Shown: positions 4,835 to 11,326 of the stretch, piece after piece | How positions within the stretch are numbered: position 1 is the stretch's first letter | Layout: each line of letters begins with the position of its first letter | Origin: Chloroflexota bacterium | GTDB taxonomy: Bacteria; Chloroflexota; Dehalococcoidia; Bin125 | Assembly (NCBI GenBank): GCA_027296805.1 | Contig: JAPUIR010000268.1 | Location: 1 to 11,326, forward strand | Length of the DNA stretch: 11,326 bases | Direction: 5' to 3' | Made by a program: the position numbers and the translations under genes | The notes under the pieces: model-generated | Seen by the model: only the letters and a program-made list of their open reading frames with translations | The model's database searches: none | What the model was told of the DNA's origin: nothing

Positions 4835-6535
4835 ATGACCTCTCCTATCTCTCCCTATATGCGGGAAGCGCTGGACCAGGCCCGCGCAGTACTGGGCACG
4901 ACGAGCCCCAACCCCGCAGTGGGGGCTGTCGTTGTGCGGGATGGGCGGGTGGTGGGCGGCGGGGCGACCCAGCCGCCTGGGGGCGCGCACGCCGAGGTCA
5001 TGGCTTTGGACGAGGCCGGCGACGCCGCGCGCGGCGCCACCCTCTACGTGACGCTGGAGCCCTGTGCTCACCAGGGGCGAACGTCACCTTGCACGGACGC
5101 GATTCGGGAGGCGGGGGTAGCGGAGGTGGTGGTCGCTTTCGGCGACCCCGATCCCAAGGTCGACGGGGAGGGCATCCGCGCCCTGATCGAAGCGGGAGTC
5201 ACCGTGCGAACCGGCGACGGAGCGACGCAGGCTGCGCTGCACTATGAGGCGTATGCGCACCACCGTCGAAGTGGGCGGCCTTTCGTGACCGCCAAATACG
5301 CGGCCAGCCTGGACGGGAAGATCGCCGCTACCTCGGGCGACTCGCGCTGGGTGAGCGGGCCCGAAACGCGCGCCCGCGCCCACCTCCAGCGGCCCACGTT
5401 CGACGCGATTCTCGTCGGCGTTGGGACCATCTTGCTCGACGATCCCCAGCTCACGGCTCGTCCCGGTGGCTCCAGCGAGGGCGTGCCGCAGCCGCTGCGG
5501 GTCGTGTTGGATAGCCGCGGTCGCACCCCGCTCGATGCCCGGGTGCTGCAGGAGCAGAAGTTCGCGCCCACGCTGATTGCGACCACCGACCAAAGCTCGT
5601 CGGAGTGGCGCGACGCGATCGAGGGATTGGGAGTATGCATCGCTGTGCTTGAGTCGGAGGAGGGGCGCGTCGCCCTGGGGCCCCTGCTCGACCGGCTCAG
5701 CGGCGACGGTGTGGTCTCCCTCCTGGTCGAAGGGGGTGGTCAGGTCCACGGCAGCTTCTTCGACGCGGGGCTGGTCGACAAAGTGACTGCGATCATCGCG
5801 CCGCTGATCATCGGCGGCGATTCCGCGACGGCCGTGGTGGGGCGTGGCGCGGAGCGGATGCGGGACGCGATTCGCTTGCGTGACCTCAGCGTCGAGCGAC
5901 TGGGCGCCGATCTGTTGGTGACCGGATATCCGCTCGCCCCGGCGCCCGACGCCTCCGTCCGCGTCCGCGTGGCCGGAGCGGACGACTACGACGGTTTGTT
6001 GGCGCTGATCGAGGATGCGGCGGCACGCTTGGATCTGGGAGCAGACCTGGAGCGCGCCCTGGCGAACGCAGCGACGGGTGCGGGTGGCTTCTGGGTCGCG
6101 ATCGAGGGGAGTGGCGAGGATGAGGCGGGGCGTGTGGTTGGCGGCGTGGCCCTGGCGTTCCACGATCCGGCTTGGCCGGAGCGAGCCGACGGGCGACATC
6201 GTGCCGGACTAGAGCAGCTCCGCGTCGCAGCCGAATGGCGCGCGCACGGGCTGGCGGTTCGCTTGCTGGAGAGCGCCGAGGCCGCCGCCGAAGGGCGGGG
6301 CTTCGCCTGGCTCACGGCCCTGCCCAGCCCAGGGCTCACGGTGCCCAGCGGCGGGCCTCCCGCTGCAGCGGGCGAGAGCGATGCATCCGGTTTGACACCG
6401 GACGACTGGCGAGCGCGGGGCTTTCGGTACTATCGCCGCAGCCCAGAAGGGGCCTCGCTTCGAATCAAACAGCTCCGTCCGGAGCCCGACTTGGAAGCGA
6501 CACGCGGTCAGAGCGACCCGAGTGGGAGGACCTAA
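4835..6535 (+). CDS. ribD: bifunctional riboflavin deaminase/reductase RibD fused to a C-terminal GNAT acetyltransferase-like domain
   Basis: RibD deaminates the GTP-derived 2,5-diaminopyrimidinone phosphate and then reduces its ribosyl chain with NADPH. Residues 7-145 are the deaminase: the zinc ligands and proton shuttle are His52-Ala-Glu54 plus Cys77 and Cys86 in EPCAHQGRTSPC. Residues 148-364 are the reductase (KYAASLDGKIA at 154-164, GVGTILLDDPQLTAR at 195-209, LLVEGGGQVHGSFFD at 296-310) and end at the usual LLVTGY. Instead of stopping near 370, the frame runs to 566. Residues 375-545 show the GNAT order: RVRVAGADDYDGLLALI, FWVAIEG then GRVVGGVALAF, motif A at 459-478 (EQLRVAAEWRAHGLAVRLL, with the acetyl-CoA loop R469-A-H-G472-L-A474), and a late WRARGFRYYRR. 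A Pro/Gly/Ala insert (about 497-522) precedes that last part. The ATG at 4835 gives the standard N terminus (YMREAL). Upstream codons in this frame overlap dcd and look unrelated. The acetyl acceptor is unknown. Confidence 0.9.
   Translation: MTSPISPYMREALDQARAVLGTTSPNPAVGAVVVRDGRVVGGGATQPPGGAHAEVMALDEAGDAARGATLYVTLEPCAHQGRTSPCTDAIREAGVAEVVVAFGDPDPKVDGEGIRALIEAGVTVRTGDGATQAALHYEAYAHHRRSGRPFVTAKYAASLDGKIAATSGDSRWVSGPETRARAHLQRPTFDAILVGVGTILLDDPQLTARPGGSSEGVPQPLRVVLDSRGRTPLDARVLQEQKFAPTLIATTDQSSSEWRDAIEGLGVCIAVLESEEGRVALGPLLDRLSGDGVVSLLVEGGGQVHGSFFDAGLVDKVTAIIAPLIIGGDSATAVVGRGAERMRDAIRLRDLSVERLGADLLVTGYPLAPAPDASVRVRVAGADDYDGLLALIEDAAARLDLGADLERALANAATGAGGFWVAIEGSGEDEAGRVVGGVALAFHDPAWPERADGRHRAGLEQLRVAAEWRAHGLAVRLLESAEAAAEGRGFAWLTALPSPGLTVPSGGPPAAAGESDASGLTPDDWRARGFRYYRRSPEGASLRIKQLRPEPDLEATRGQSDPSGRT
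6524..6530 (+). promoter_or_regulatory. ribosome binding site for the GTG start of ribE
   Basis: GGGAGGA lies inside the last codons of ribD, eight bases before a GTG at 6539. It supports this non-ATG start, which gives the family's fixed N terminus MFTGIVEE. Confidence 0.65.
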
Positions 6536-6538
6536 GGC

Positions 6539-7129
6539 GTGTTCACCGGCATCGTGGAGGAGATTGGCACGGTCCTGGAGGCCGCCGACGGGCTGCTCAA
6601 GATCGAAGCGACCACGGTGACGCAAGACACCAAGCTGGGCGACAGCATCGCGATCAACGGCGTCGATCTGACGGTGATGGAGATGACGGACTCGATGATG
6701 GCGTTCAACGTCATGCCGGAGACGTATCGCCGCTCCAACCTGATCAAGCTGAGCGCCGGAGACCGGGTCAATCTGGAACGCTCGGTGCGGCCCACCGACC
6801 GGCTGAGCGGGCACATCGTGCGGGGCGTGGTGGAGACGACCTGTCGCATCGCGGCGATCGAGCCGGAGGTGGACGCGGTCGTCGTGCACTACGAAGCGCC
6901 GGCCGACTATCTGCGCTTCATCGTGGTCAAGGGGCCGGTCTGTCTCGATGGGACGAGTCTGACCGTGGTCGACAAGACGGAGACGACGTTCGCCGTGTCG
7001 CTGGTCCAATATACTCAGGAGCACACGAACATCCTGGGCCGAGAGATCGGCGACGAGGTGAACCTCGAGACGGATATTCTTGCTCGCTACGTCGCGGAGC
7101 TGCTCGCGGCGCGGGGACTCTCGGCCTAA
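6539..7129 (+). CDS. ribE: riboflavin synthase, alpha chain
   Basis: Dismutates two 6,7-dimethyl-8-ribityllumazine molecules to riboflavin plus the diaminopyrimidine that returns to lumazine synthase. The 196 residues form the usual two tandem lumazine-binding barrels. The first is about 1-88 ([21 protein letters not shown] at 36-46, METY-type segment [17 protein letters not shown]). The second is about 89-185 ([22 protein letters not shown] at 131-145, [12 protein letters not shown] at 174-185). Phe2 and the second-barrel Ser140 region are kept. Two normally conserved positions differ: the Cys of GVCLT/GCCLT is Asp43, and the second His of the GH-x3-GH motif is Val97 (GHIVRGVVE). The gene begins with GTG three bases after the ribD stop and uses a clear Shine-Dalgarno inside ribD. 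Family membership is secure; catalytic normality is less so. Confidence 0.9.
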   Translation: MFTGIVEEIGTVLEAADGLLKIEATTVTQDTKLGDSIAINGVDLTVMEMTDSMMAFNVMPETYRRSNLIKLSAGDRVNLERSVRPTDRLSGHIVRGVVETTCRIAAIEPEVDAVVVHYEAPADYLRFIVVKGPVCLDGTSLTVVDKTETTFAVSLVQYTQEHTNILGREIGDEVNLETDILARYVAELLAARGLSA

Positions 7130-7145
7130 CGATTGGGAGCGGTTC

Positions 7146-8495
7146 ATGGCCTCACGCAAGCGCACCTCGAACGGGAAGAGCGATCAGAGCGACGGTCCGC
7201 GCAGTCCCTTCGTGAGCGTCGAAGGGGCGATTGAGCAGTTTCAGCGCGGCGAGCCGATCATCATCACGGAGGGCGAGGACCGCGAGAACGAAGGCGATAT
7301 CTGCCTGCCGGCGCAGTTCGTCACGCCGGAGTGGATCAATTTCATGGCCAAGTACGGCCGCGGGTTGATCTGCGTGGGAATGGGGACCGAGCGGCTGGAC
7401 GCGCTGGGCCTCAAGCTGATGGTGGAACAGCCGGACGGCGGCTCCTCCGGCAGCAGCGCGTTCACCGTCTCGGTAGAGGCGCGCAACGGCGTGGGGACGG
7501 GCGTCTCGGCCGCCGATCGGGCACGCACCATCCACGTCCTGATGGATCCCAACGCAACCGCGGCCGACATCGTGCAGCCGGGCCATATGTTCCCGCTGCG
7601 CTCACGCGATGGCGGCGTCCTGGTGCGAGCCGGCCACACGGAGGCCGGCACCGACCTCTGCCGTCTGGCGGGGCTTCAGCCGGGGGCCGTGCTCTGCGAG
7701 ATCATGAAGAGCGACGGCGCGATGGCACAGTTGCCGGAGCTGAAGCGGTTCTCGCGACGTCACAAGATCCCGATGCTCCGGATCGAGCAGTTGATCCAGC
7801 ACCGGCTGCGCACCGAGCGCCTGATTGAGCGGGTGGCGGACGCCAATCTGCCCACGCGGTTCGGCAGCTTCCGCATCATCGGCTACAAGGTGAAGGGTGA
7901 GTTGGAGGAGCACATCGCGCTGGTCATGGGCGATGTCGCGACGCGCGAGCCGGTCCTGGTTCGGGTGCACTCCCAGTGTCTGACGGGCGATCTGCTGGGC
8001 TCGCTGCGCTGCGACTGTGGCGACCAGATGGAGATCGCGCTGGAGCGGATCGCCGCCGAAGGCCGGGGCGCGTTCGTCTATATGCGGCAGGAGGGGCGCG
8101 GGATCGGGCTGCACAACAAGATCCGGGCGTACGCCTTGCAAGACGAGGGCATGGACACGGTGGAGGCCAACCTGGCGCTGGGCTTCCCGGAGGACCGCCG
8201 CGACTACGGGATCGGGATGCAGATCCTGCGCGACCTGGGCATCCACAAGATCCGGCTGCTGACCAACAACCCGGCCAAGCGCCACGGGCTCTCTGGCTAC
8301 GGCCTGGAGGTGGAGGAGCGGCTCCCGATCGAAGCGCGGCCCAACCCGCACAACATCCGTTACCTGGCGACCAAGCAGGAGAAGATGGGGCACTTGCTGG
8401 AGGATGCGGAAGTCGCGAAGGAAGTCTCGCGAGGGCGGGCGGAGGCGAAAGACGCGTCCGCGAAGGATGACGACATCGGGCAGACAGCCGGATAG
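7146..8495 (+). CDS. ribBA: bifunctional 3,4-dihydroxy-2-butanone-4-phosphate synthase / GTP cyclohydrolase II
   Basis: Supplies both precursors of riboflavin: the four-carbon unit from ribulose 5-phosphate (RibB part) and the pyrimidine from GTP (RibA part). With ATG at 7146 it has 449 residues, and GGGAG lies six bases upstream. Residues 21-220 are RibB, with the acidic metal/substrate loop EDRENEGD (44-51), [20 protein letters not shown] (107-126) and GHTEAGTDL (163-171). Residues 238-418 are RibA, with the zinc cysteines in HSQC (Cys278) and RCDCG (Cys289, Cys291), the GTP/phosphate motif RQEGRGIGL (314-322), LLTNNPAKR (371-379) and a C-terminal [17 protein letters not shown] short Lys/Asp/Ala-rich tail (about 420-449) follows the fold. 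The leading 20 residues are polar and look disordered. A longer frame from 7080 would overlap ribE and lacks family sequence. Confidence 0.95.
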   Translation: MASRKRTSNGKSDQSDGPRSPFVSVEGAIEQFQRGEPIIITEGEDRENEGDICLPAQFVTPEWINFMAKYGRGLICVGMGTERLDALGLKLMVEQPDGGSSGSSAFTVSVEARNGVGTGVSAADRARTIHVLMDPNATAADIVQPGHMFPLRSRDGGVLVRAGHTEAGTDLCRLAGLQPGAVLCEIMKSDGAMAQLPELKRFSRRHKIPMLRIEQLIQHRLRTERLIERVADANLPTRFGSFRIIGYKVKGELEEHIALVMGDVATREPVLVRVHSQCLTGDLLGSLRCDCGDQMEIALERIAAEGRGAFVYMRQEGRGIGLHNKIRAYALQDEGMDTVEANLALGFPEDRRDYGIGMQILRDLGIHKIRLLTNNPAKRHGLSGYGLEVEERLPIEARPNPHNIRYLATKQEKMGHLLEDAEVAKEVSRGRAEAKDASAKDDDIGQTAG

Positions 8496-8501
8496 CGCGG
8501 C

Positions 8502-8975
8502 ATGGCCAACATCCACCGGGGCAGCGAGGACGCGAGCGGTCTGCGCTTCGCGGTCGTGGTGGCGCGCTACAACGACTTCATCACCAAGCCGCTACTCGAC
8601 GGTTGCCTGCGTACGCTGGCGGAGGCCGGCGCTGCGTCGGACGATGTGGACGCGTACTGGGTGCCGGGCGCGTTCGAGATTCCGATCGTCGCCCAGCAGG
8701 CCGCGCGCAGCGGCCGCTACGACGCGGTGATCTGCCTGGGCGCCGTGATCCAGGGCGAGACCGATCACTATCGGCTGGTCGCGGAAGAGGTGGCACGCGG
8801 GATCGCGCGGGTTGGTCTGGAGACTGGCGTCGCCTGCATCTTCGAGGTGCTTGCTACGCCAACCACTGAACTGGCCGTCGCGCGAGCGGGCGGGGATGCC
8901 GGGAACAAAGGCGAAGAGGCGGCCTTCGCGGCCATCGAGACGGCGCGCGTGCTGGGCGAGGTTGCGGACGGCTAG
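8502..8975 (+). CDS. ribH: 6,7-dimethyl-8-ribityllumazine synthase
   Basis: Condenses the ribitylaminopyrimidine with dihydroxybutanone phosphate to lumazine, the substrate of riboflavin synthase; family members assemble as pentamers or 60-mer shells. The 157-residue length is normal. Landmarks are the substrate-loop RYNDFIT (22-28), VPGAFEIP (54-61), GAVIQGETDHY (80-90) with the catalytic His89, the phosphate-site Arg128, and GNKGEEAAFAAIE (134-146) at the end. After the catalytic His the common HF/Y-D/E-Y sequence is here HYRLV, and the usual FGVLTT reads FEVLATP, so it is a somewhat diverged member. It starts six bases after the ribBA stop without a clear Shine-Dalgarno, so translation probably depends on coupling. 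It closes the rib run. The 121-base gap that follows carries the promoter of the next operon and no convincing terminator. Confidence 0.93.
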   Translation: MANIHRGSEDASGLRFAVVVARYNDFITKPLLDGCLRTLAEAGAASDDVDAYWVPGAFEIPIVAQQAARSGRYDAVICLGAVIQGETDHYRLVAEEVARGIARVGLETGVACIFEVLATPTTELAVARAGGDAGNKGEEAAFAAIETARVLGEVADG

Positions 8976-9028
8976 CGCACCTCGGATTTCGACTTCGGGA
9001 ACCAGCTTTGCTTGTGATGGATTTCCCG

Positions 9029-9057
9029 TTGTCTGACCTGGGAAAGAGGGGTAGCAT
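9029..9057 (+). promoter_or_regulatory. candidate promoter for the HTH-siroheme-hemA operon
   Basis: TTGTCT (9029-9034) and TAGCAT (9052-9057) are separated by exactly 17 bases, and each matches four of six consensus bases. The predicted start is near 9064, giving a leader of about 33 bases before the TTG codon at 9097. This leader is AT-richer than its surroundings and holds a tandem TAGATTT at 9071-9077 and 9081-9087, which could be an operator element. Confidence 0.42.
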
Positions 9058-9096
9058 GCGCAGGCTTTCATAGATTTCGTTAGATTTGGGTACATT

Positions 9097-9765
9097 TTGC
9101 CGACTCCGGACACTCGTTCCAACGTCGATCAACCAGAGTGGCTCAGCCTGGGCGACGCCAGCCGGGCGCTGGGCGTCAACAGCTCCACGCTGCGGCGCTG
9201 GGCGGATGCGCGCCTGGTGCGCACGTTTCGCACGCCCGGCGGCCACCGCCGTTTCTCGGCCAGCGACCTCGACCGCTTGATGGGGGCCGGGGTCGACCCG
9301 GCCCAGGAGCTTGACGACGAGGCGGTCGCCCGCATCCGCGAACGCTTACAGCGCGACGCCGGCTCCGATCGCAGCTGGCTCGACCGGCTGACGCCCGAGG
9401 CCCGGCGGGATCTGGGCGACCTGGGCCGGCGCATGGTGCATCTGCTCGAAGGCTATGTGGCGCCCGAGGCCGAGGACCTGCCAGCGTTGGAGCTGGAGGC
9501 GGCGGAGATCGGTGGTCGCTACGCGGAGCTGCTGCATCTTGCCAACGTGACACTGACCGAAGCGGTGACGGCGTTCGCCTATTTCCGTCGGGGACTGGAC
9601 GAGGCGTTACGCGCCTACGCCGGCCGCCAGGGCATGAGCGGCGATGCGGCCGATGCGCTGTGGGAGAAAGCGGCCACGTTGGAAGACCGGGTGTTGGTGG
9701 CCTTGACCGCCTCCTACGAACAGCGTTTCCCGCTCCCGTCCTCCCCGACCGAAGGGGAGCGCTAG
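9097..9765 (+). CDS. MerR-type helix-turn-helix regulator with unrecognised helical C-terminal domain
   Basis: Probable DNA-binding regulator of the tetrapyrrole operon that it heads. Residues 16-64 are a MerR/BldC-like winged helix-turn-helix (LSLGDASRALGVNSSTLRRW, then TPGGHRRFSASDLDRL at 46-61). Residues 75-210 are predicted mostly helical, with Glu/Leu/Ala-rich segments (RRDLGDLGRRMVHLLEGYV, YAELLHLANVTLTEAVTAF, YFRRGLDEALRAYA). I do not recognise this part as a ligand domain; it may be a helical bundle that senses a signal or dimerises. It lacks the cysteine metal site of classical MerR metal sensors: no Cys is present. The start is TTG at 9097, since no ATG or GTG in this frame precedes the HTH; its Shine-Dalgarno is weak (GGG at 9088-9090). 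The stop is two bases before the next gene. Confidence 0.82.
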   Translation: MPTPDTRSNVDQPEWLSLGDASRALGVNSSTLRRWADARLVRTFRTPGGHRRFSASDLDRLMGAGVDPAQELDDEAVARIRERLQRDAGSDRSWLDRLTPEARRDLGDLGRRMVHLLEGYVAPEAEDLPALELEAAEIGGRYAELLHLANVTLTEAVTAFAYFRRGLDEALRAYAGRQGMSGDAADALWEKAATLEDRVLVALTASYEQRFPLPSSPTEGER

Positions 9766-9767
9766 CG

Positions 9768-10487
9768 ATGGCGTACTACCCGGTGTTCATCGACACGGTT
9801 GGAAAGAAGGTCCTCGTGATCGGCGGGGGCAGGGTGGGGTTGGAGAAGACGACCGGCCTGATCAACGCCGAATTGGCTTCCATCACCGTGATCAGCCCGA
9901 AGCTGGAGCCCGCGCTCGAGGAGTGGCGGCGGTTGGGTCGTATCGAGCACCAGGCGCGGGCTTACCGCGAGGGCGACATGGCGGGCTTCGATTGGGTGAT
10001 GATCGCCACCGACGACGGCCTTGCGAACGCCGAGATCCAGGCGGAGGGCCGCCGCCGCGGAATCTGGGTTAACGCCGCCGACGACCCGCAGCACTGCGAC
10101 TTCATCTTGCCCTCTGTCGTGCGGCGGGGGCCGATCACGATCGCGATCTCGACCGGGGGTGGCAGTCCGGCCATGGCGCGCCGGGTGCGTGAGGAGCTGA
10201 CGGACTACTTCACAGAGGACTTCGAGGCGCTGGGGGAGCTGTTGGCGGAGGTGCGTCGGGAGCTGAAGAGTCGCGGCGCGCTGAAACACATCCCTCAGGA
10301 GAGCTGGCAGTCCGCGATCGACGGGCCGCTGCGAGCCCTCCTCGCCCAGCGCCGCTGGGGCCAGGCGAAGGCGCGGCTTTATGCGGGACTTGGCCCCGCC
10401 GTCTTGCCGCAGCCGCAGCCCGCGAGCCGGCCTGCGGGGCTAGAGGCACCGACAGGGTTGGCGGCGCGAACGGCGGTGGCGGAATGA
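9768..10487 (+). CDS. precorrin-2 dehydrogenase / sirohydrochlorin ferrochelatase (Met8/CysG-N type)
   Basis: Oxidises precorrin-2 to sirohydrochlorin with NAD, and in some members inserts iron to make siroheme. The 239 residues begin with the Rossmann fold (YYPVFIDTVGKKVLVIGGGRVGLEK, with GGGRVG at 19-24). The conserved active-site stretch VNAADDPQHCDFILPSVVRRG is at 101-121, including the candidate catalytic Asp105. The segment ISTGGGSPAMARRVREEL is at 127-144, followed by a helical dimerisation domain (about 145-205). The last 30 residues are Pro/Ala-rich and look disordered. No SAM-dependent uroporphyrinogen methyltransferase domain is fused, so it corresponds to the N-terminal half of CysG. 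The ATG at 9768 has GGGGAG eight bases upstream. Its stop overlaps the hemA start as ATGA, so the three genes form one operon. Confidence 0.9.
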   Translation: MAYYPVFIDTVGKKVLVIGGGRVGLEKTTGLINAELASITVISPKLEPALEEWRRLGRIEHQARAYREGDMAGFDWVMIATDDGLANAEIQAEGRRRGIWVNAADDPQHCDFILPSVVRRGPITIAISTGGGSPAMARRVREELTDYFTEDFEALGELLAEVRRELKSRGALKHIPQESWQSAIDGPLRALLAQRRWGQAKARLYAGLGPAVLPQPQPASRPAGLEAPTGLAARTAVAE

Positions 10488-11326
10488 CGTTGATCGGGGC
10501 GGGGTTGAGCCATCGCACGTCGCCCATCGAGGAGCGGGAGCGCTTCGCGCTGTCGACGCTGGAGCTGCCCGCCGCGATGGCGCATTTCGGCGCCGCCTTC
10601 GGACACACGGTCATCCTCTCCACCTGCAACCGCACGGAGATTTACGTCCACCCCAGCGAGCGTGAGATCGAACCGCTCGAACTGCTACTCGAGCTGGCCG
10701 CGTTCAAGCGGATTGAGCTCGATCCGCTGCCGCGCTTCTACGGCCTGCGCGGCCGCGAGGTGCCGGAACATCTCTTCCGCGTAGCGGCGGGCATCGATTC
10801 GATGGTGTTGGGGGAGAGCGAGGTGCTGGGGCAGGTGCGGTCCGCCATGAGCGCGGCCCACGAGGCCAAGACGCTCGACCACACGTTGTCGCGTTTGGTG
10901 CACGACGCGCTGCGAGCGGGCCGGCGCGCGCGCTCGGAGACGCACATCGGCCGCTATGCGGTCTCCGTCAGCAGCGCGGCGGTTTCGCTGGTGCGGACGC
11001 ATGTCCCGGACTGGCGCAACAGCCGGGCACTGGTGGTGGGCGCCGGAGCAGCGGGCAAGCTGGCGGCGCGGGCTTTGCGCGATCAGGGCGTCGATCGCAT
11101 CGTAGTGACCAGCCGGACGCAGGAGCGCGCCGCCGACGTCGCGGCCTACCTGGGCGGGCGGGTCGTGCCGTTTCGCGAATTGGAGACGGCGCTGGCCAAC
11201 GCCGACGTCGTGATCACTTCCAGTTCGGCGGAGGACTACCTGATTACTCCGGAGCTCGTGGCGCGCTCGCGGGGAGCGGTGGAGACGCCCGTGGTCTTCA
11301 TGGACGTGGCGGTACCGCGTGACGTG
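10484..11326 (+). CDS. hemA: glutamyl-tRNA reductase, N-terminal 281 residues (3' end outside window)
   Basis: Reduces glutamyl-tRNA(Glu) with NADPH to glutamate-1-semialdehyde, the first committed step of C5-pathway tetrapyrrole synthesis. The visible part shows SHRTSPIEERERFA (9-22), the catalytic Cys48 in ILSTCNRTEIY (44-54), and GIDSMVLGESEVLGQVRSA after the catalytic domain. The spinal-helix junction (GRRARSETHIGRYAVSVSSAAVSL) follows, then the NADPH domain with VVGAGAAGKLAARAL and VVFMDVAVPRDV at the window edge. The frame is open to the last base, so the C-terminal dimerisation domain lies outside. The ATG at 10484 overlaps the TGA of the preceding gene. Using the C5 pathway excludes an alphaproteobacterial-type ALA synthase route for this locus. 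The preceding dehydrogenase draws from the same uroporphyrinogen III pool on the siroheme branch. Confidence 0.95.
   Translation, partial: MTLIGAGLSHRTSPIEERERFALSTLELPAAMAHFGAAFGHTVILSTCNRTEIYVHPSEREIEPLELLLELAAFKRIELDPLPRFYGLRGREVPEHLFRVAAGIDSMVLGESEVLGQVRSAMSAAHEAKTLDHTLSRLVHDALRAGRRARSETHIGRYAVSVSSAAVSLVRTHVPDWRNSRALVVGAGAAGKLAARALRDQGVDRIVVTSRTQERAADVAAYLGGRVVPFRELETALANADVVITSSSAEDYLITPELVARSRGAVETPVVFMDVAVPRDV

Noticed and set aside
5084..6199. 371-codon minus-strand frame inside ribD
   Set aside because: Antisense to conserved RibD motifs, with no recognisable domain of its own.

Overview
This is a GC-rich, densely packed bacterial chromosome segment with no phage, IS, tRNA, rRNA or CRISPR signal. 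Gene content and style fit a Chloroflexota-like organism (perhaps near Thermomicrobia): an anti-sigma domain ending in a PRSFTI-type motif, a Yip1-like membrane protein, and several deviations from the textbook enzyme motifs. This placement is inferred from protein flavour only and is moderate to weak.

Left part (1-1706). The tail of a Yip1-like membrane protein (+) converges on a minus-strand operon reading lepB (signal peptidase I), then pyrE (orotate phosphoribosyltransferase), joined by an ATGA overlap. A possible small one-helix membrane protein overlaps the end of pyrE. The lepB upstream region (1707-1970) is shared with a divergent plus-strand pair and carries a compound inverted repeat.

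Middle-left (1971-4012). An ECF sigma factor is followed, again through an ATGA overlap, by a membrane anti-sigma factor. The latter is unusual: it has no Cys or His at all, so no zinc site. Between two membrane helices it has a roughly 300-residue acidic Ala/Glu/Pro/Ser linker.

Middle (4219-8975). dcd (dCTP deaminase) sits behind a good extended -10 promoter and leads a tight run ribD, ribE, ribBA, ribH. The four rib genes together encode the enzymes from GTP and ribulose 5-phosphate to riboflavin, apart from the phosphatase step. No FMN riboswitch was recognised in front of the run. The main surprise is that RibD has a roughly 190-residue C-terminal extension that reads as a GNAT-type N-acetyltransferase domain, a RibD-GNAT fusion. 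Dcd and RibE also carry substitutions at normally conserved active-site positions.

Right part (9097-11326). After a promoter-bearing gap comes a second operon: a MerR-type HTH regulator with an unrecognised helical C-terminal domain, a Met8/CysG-N-type precorrin-2 dehydrogenase/ferrochelatase, and hemA (glutamyl-tRNA reductase), which runs off the window. This is tetrapyrrole (siroheme/heme) synthesis with a probable dedicated regulator in the lead position.
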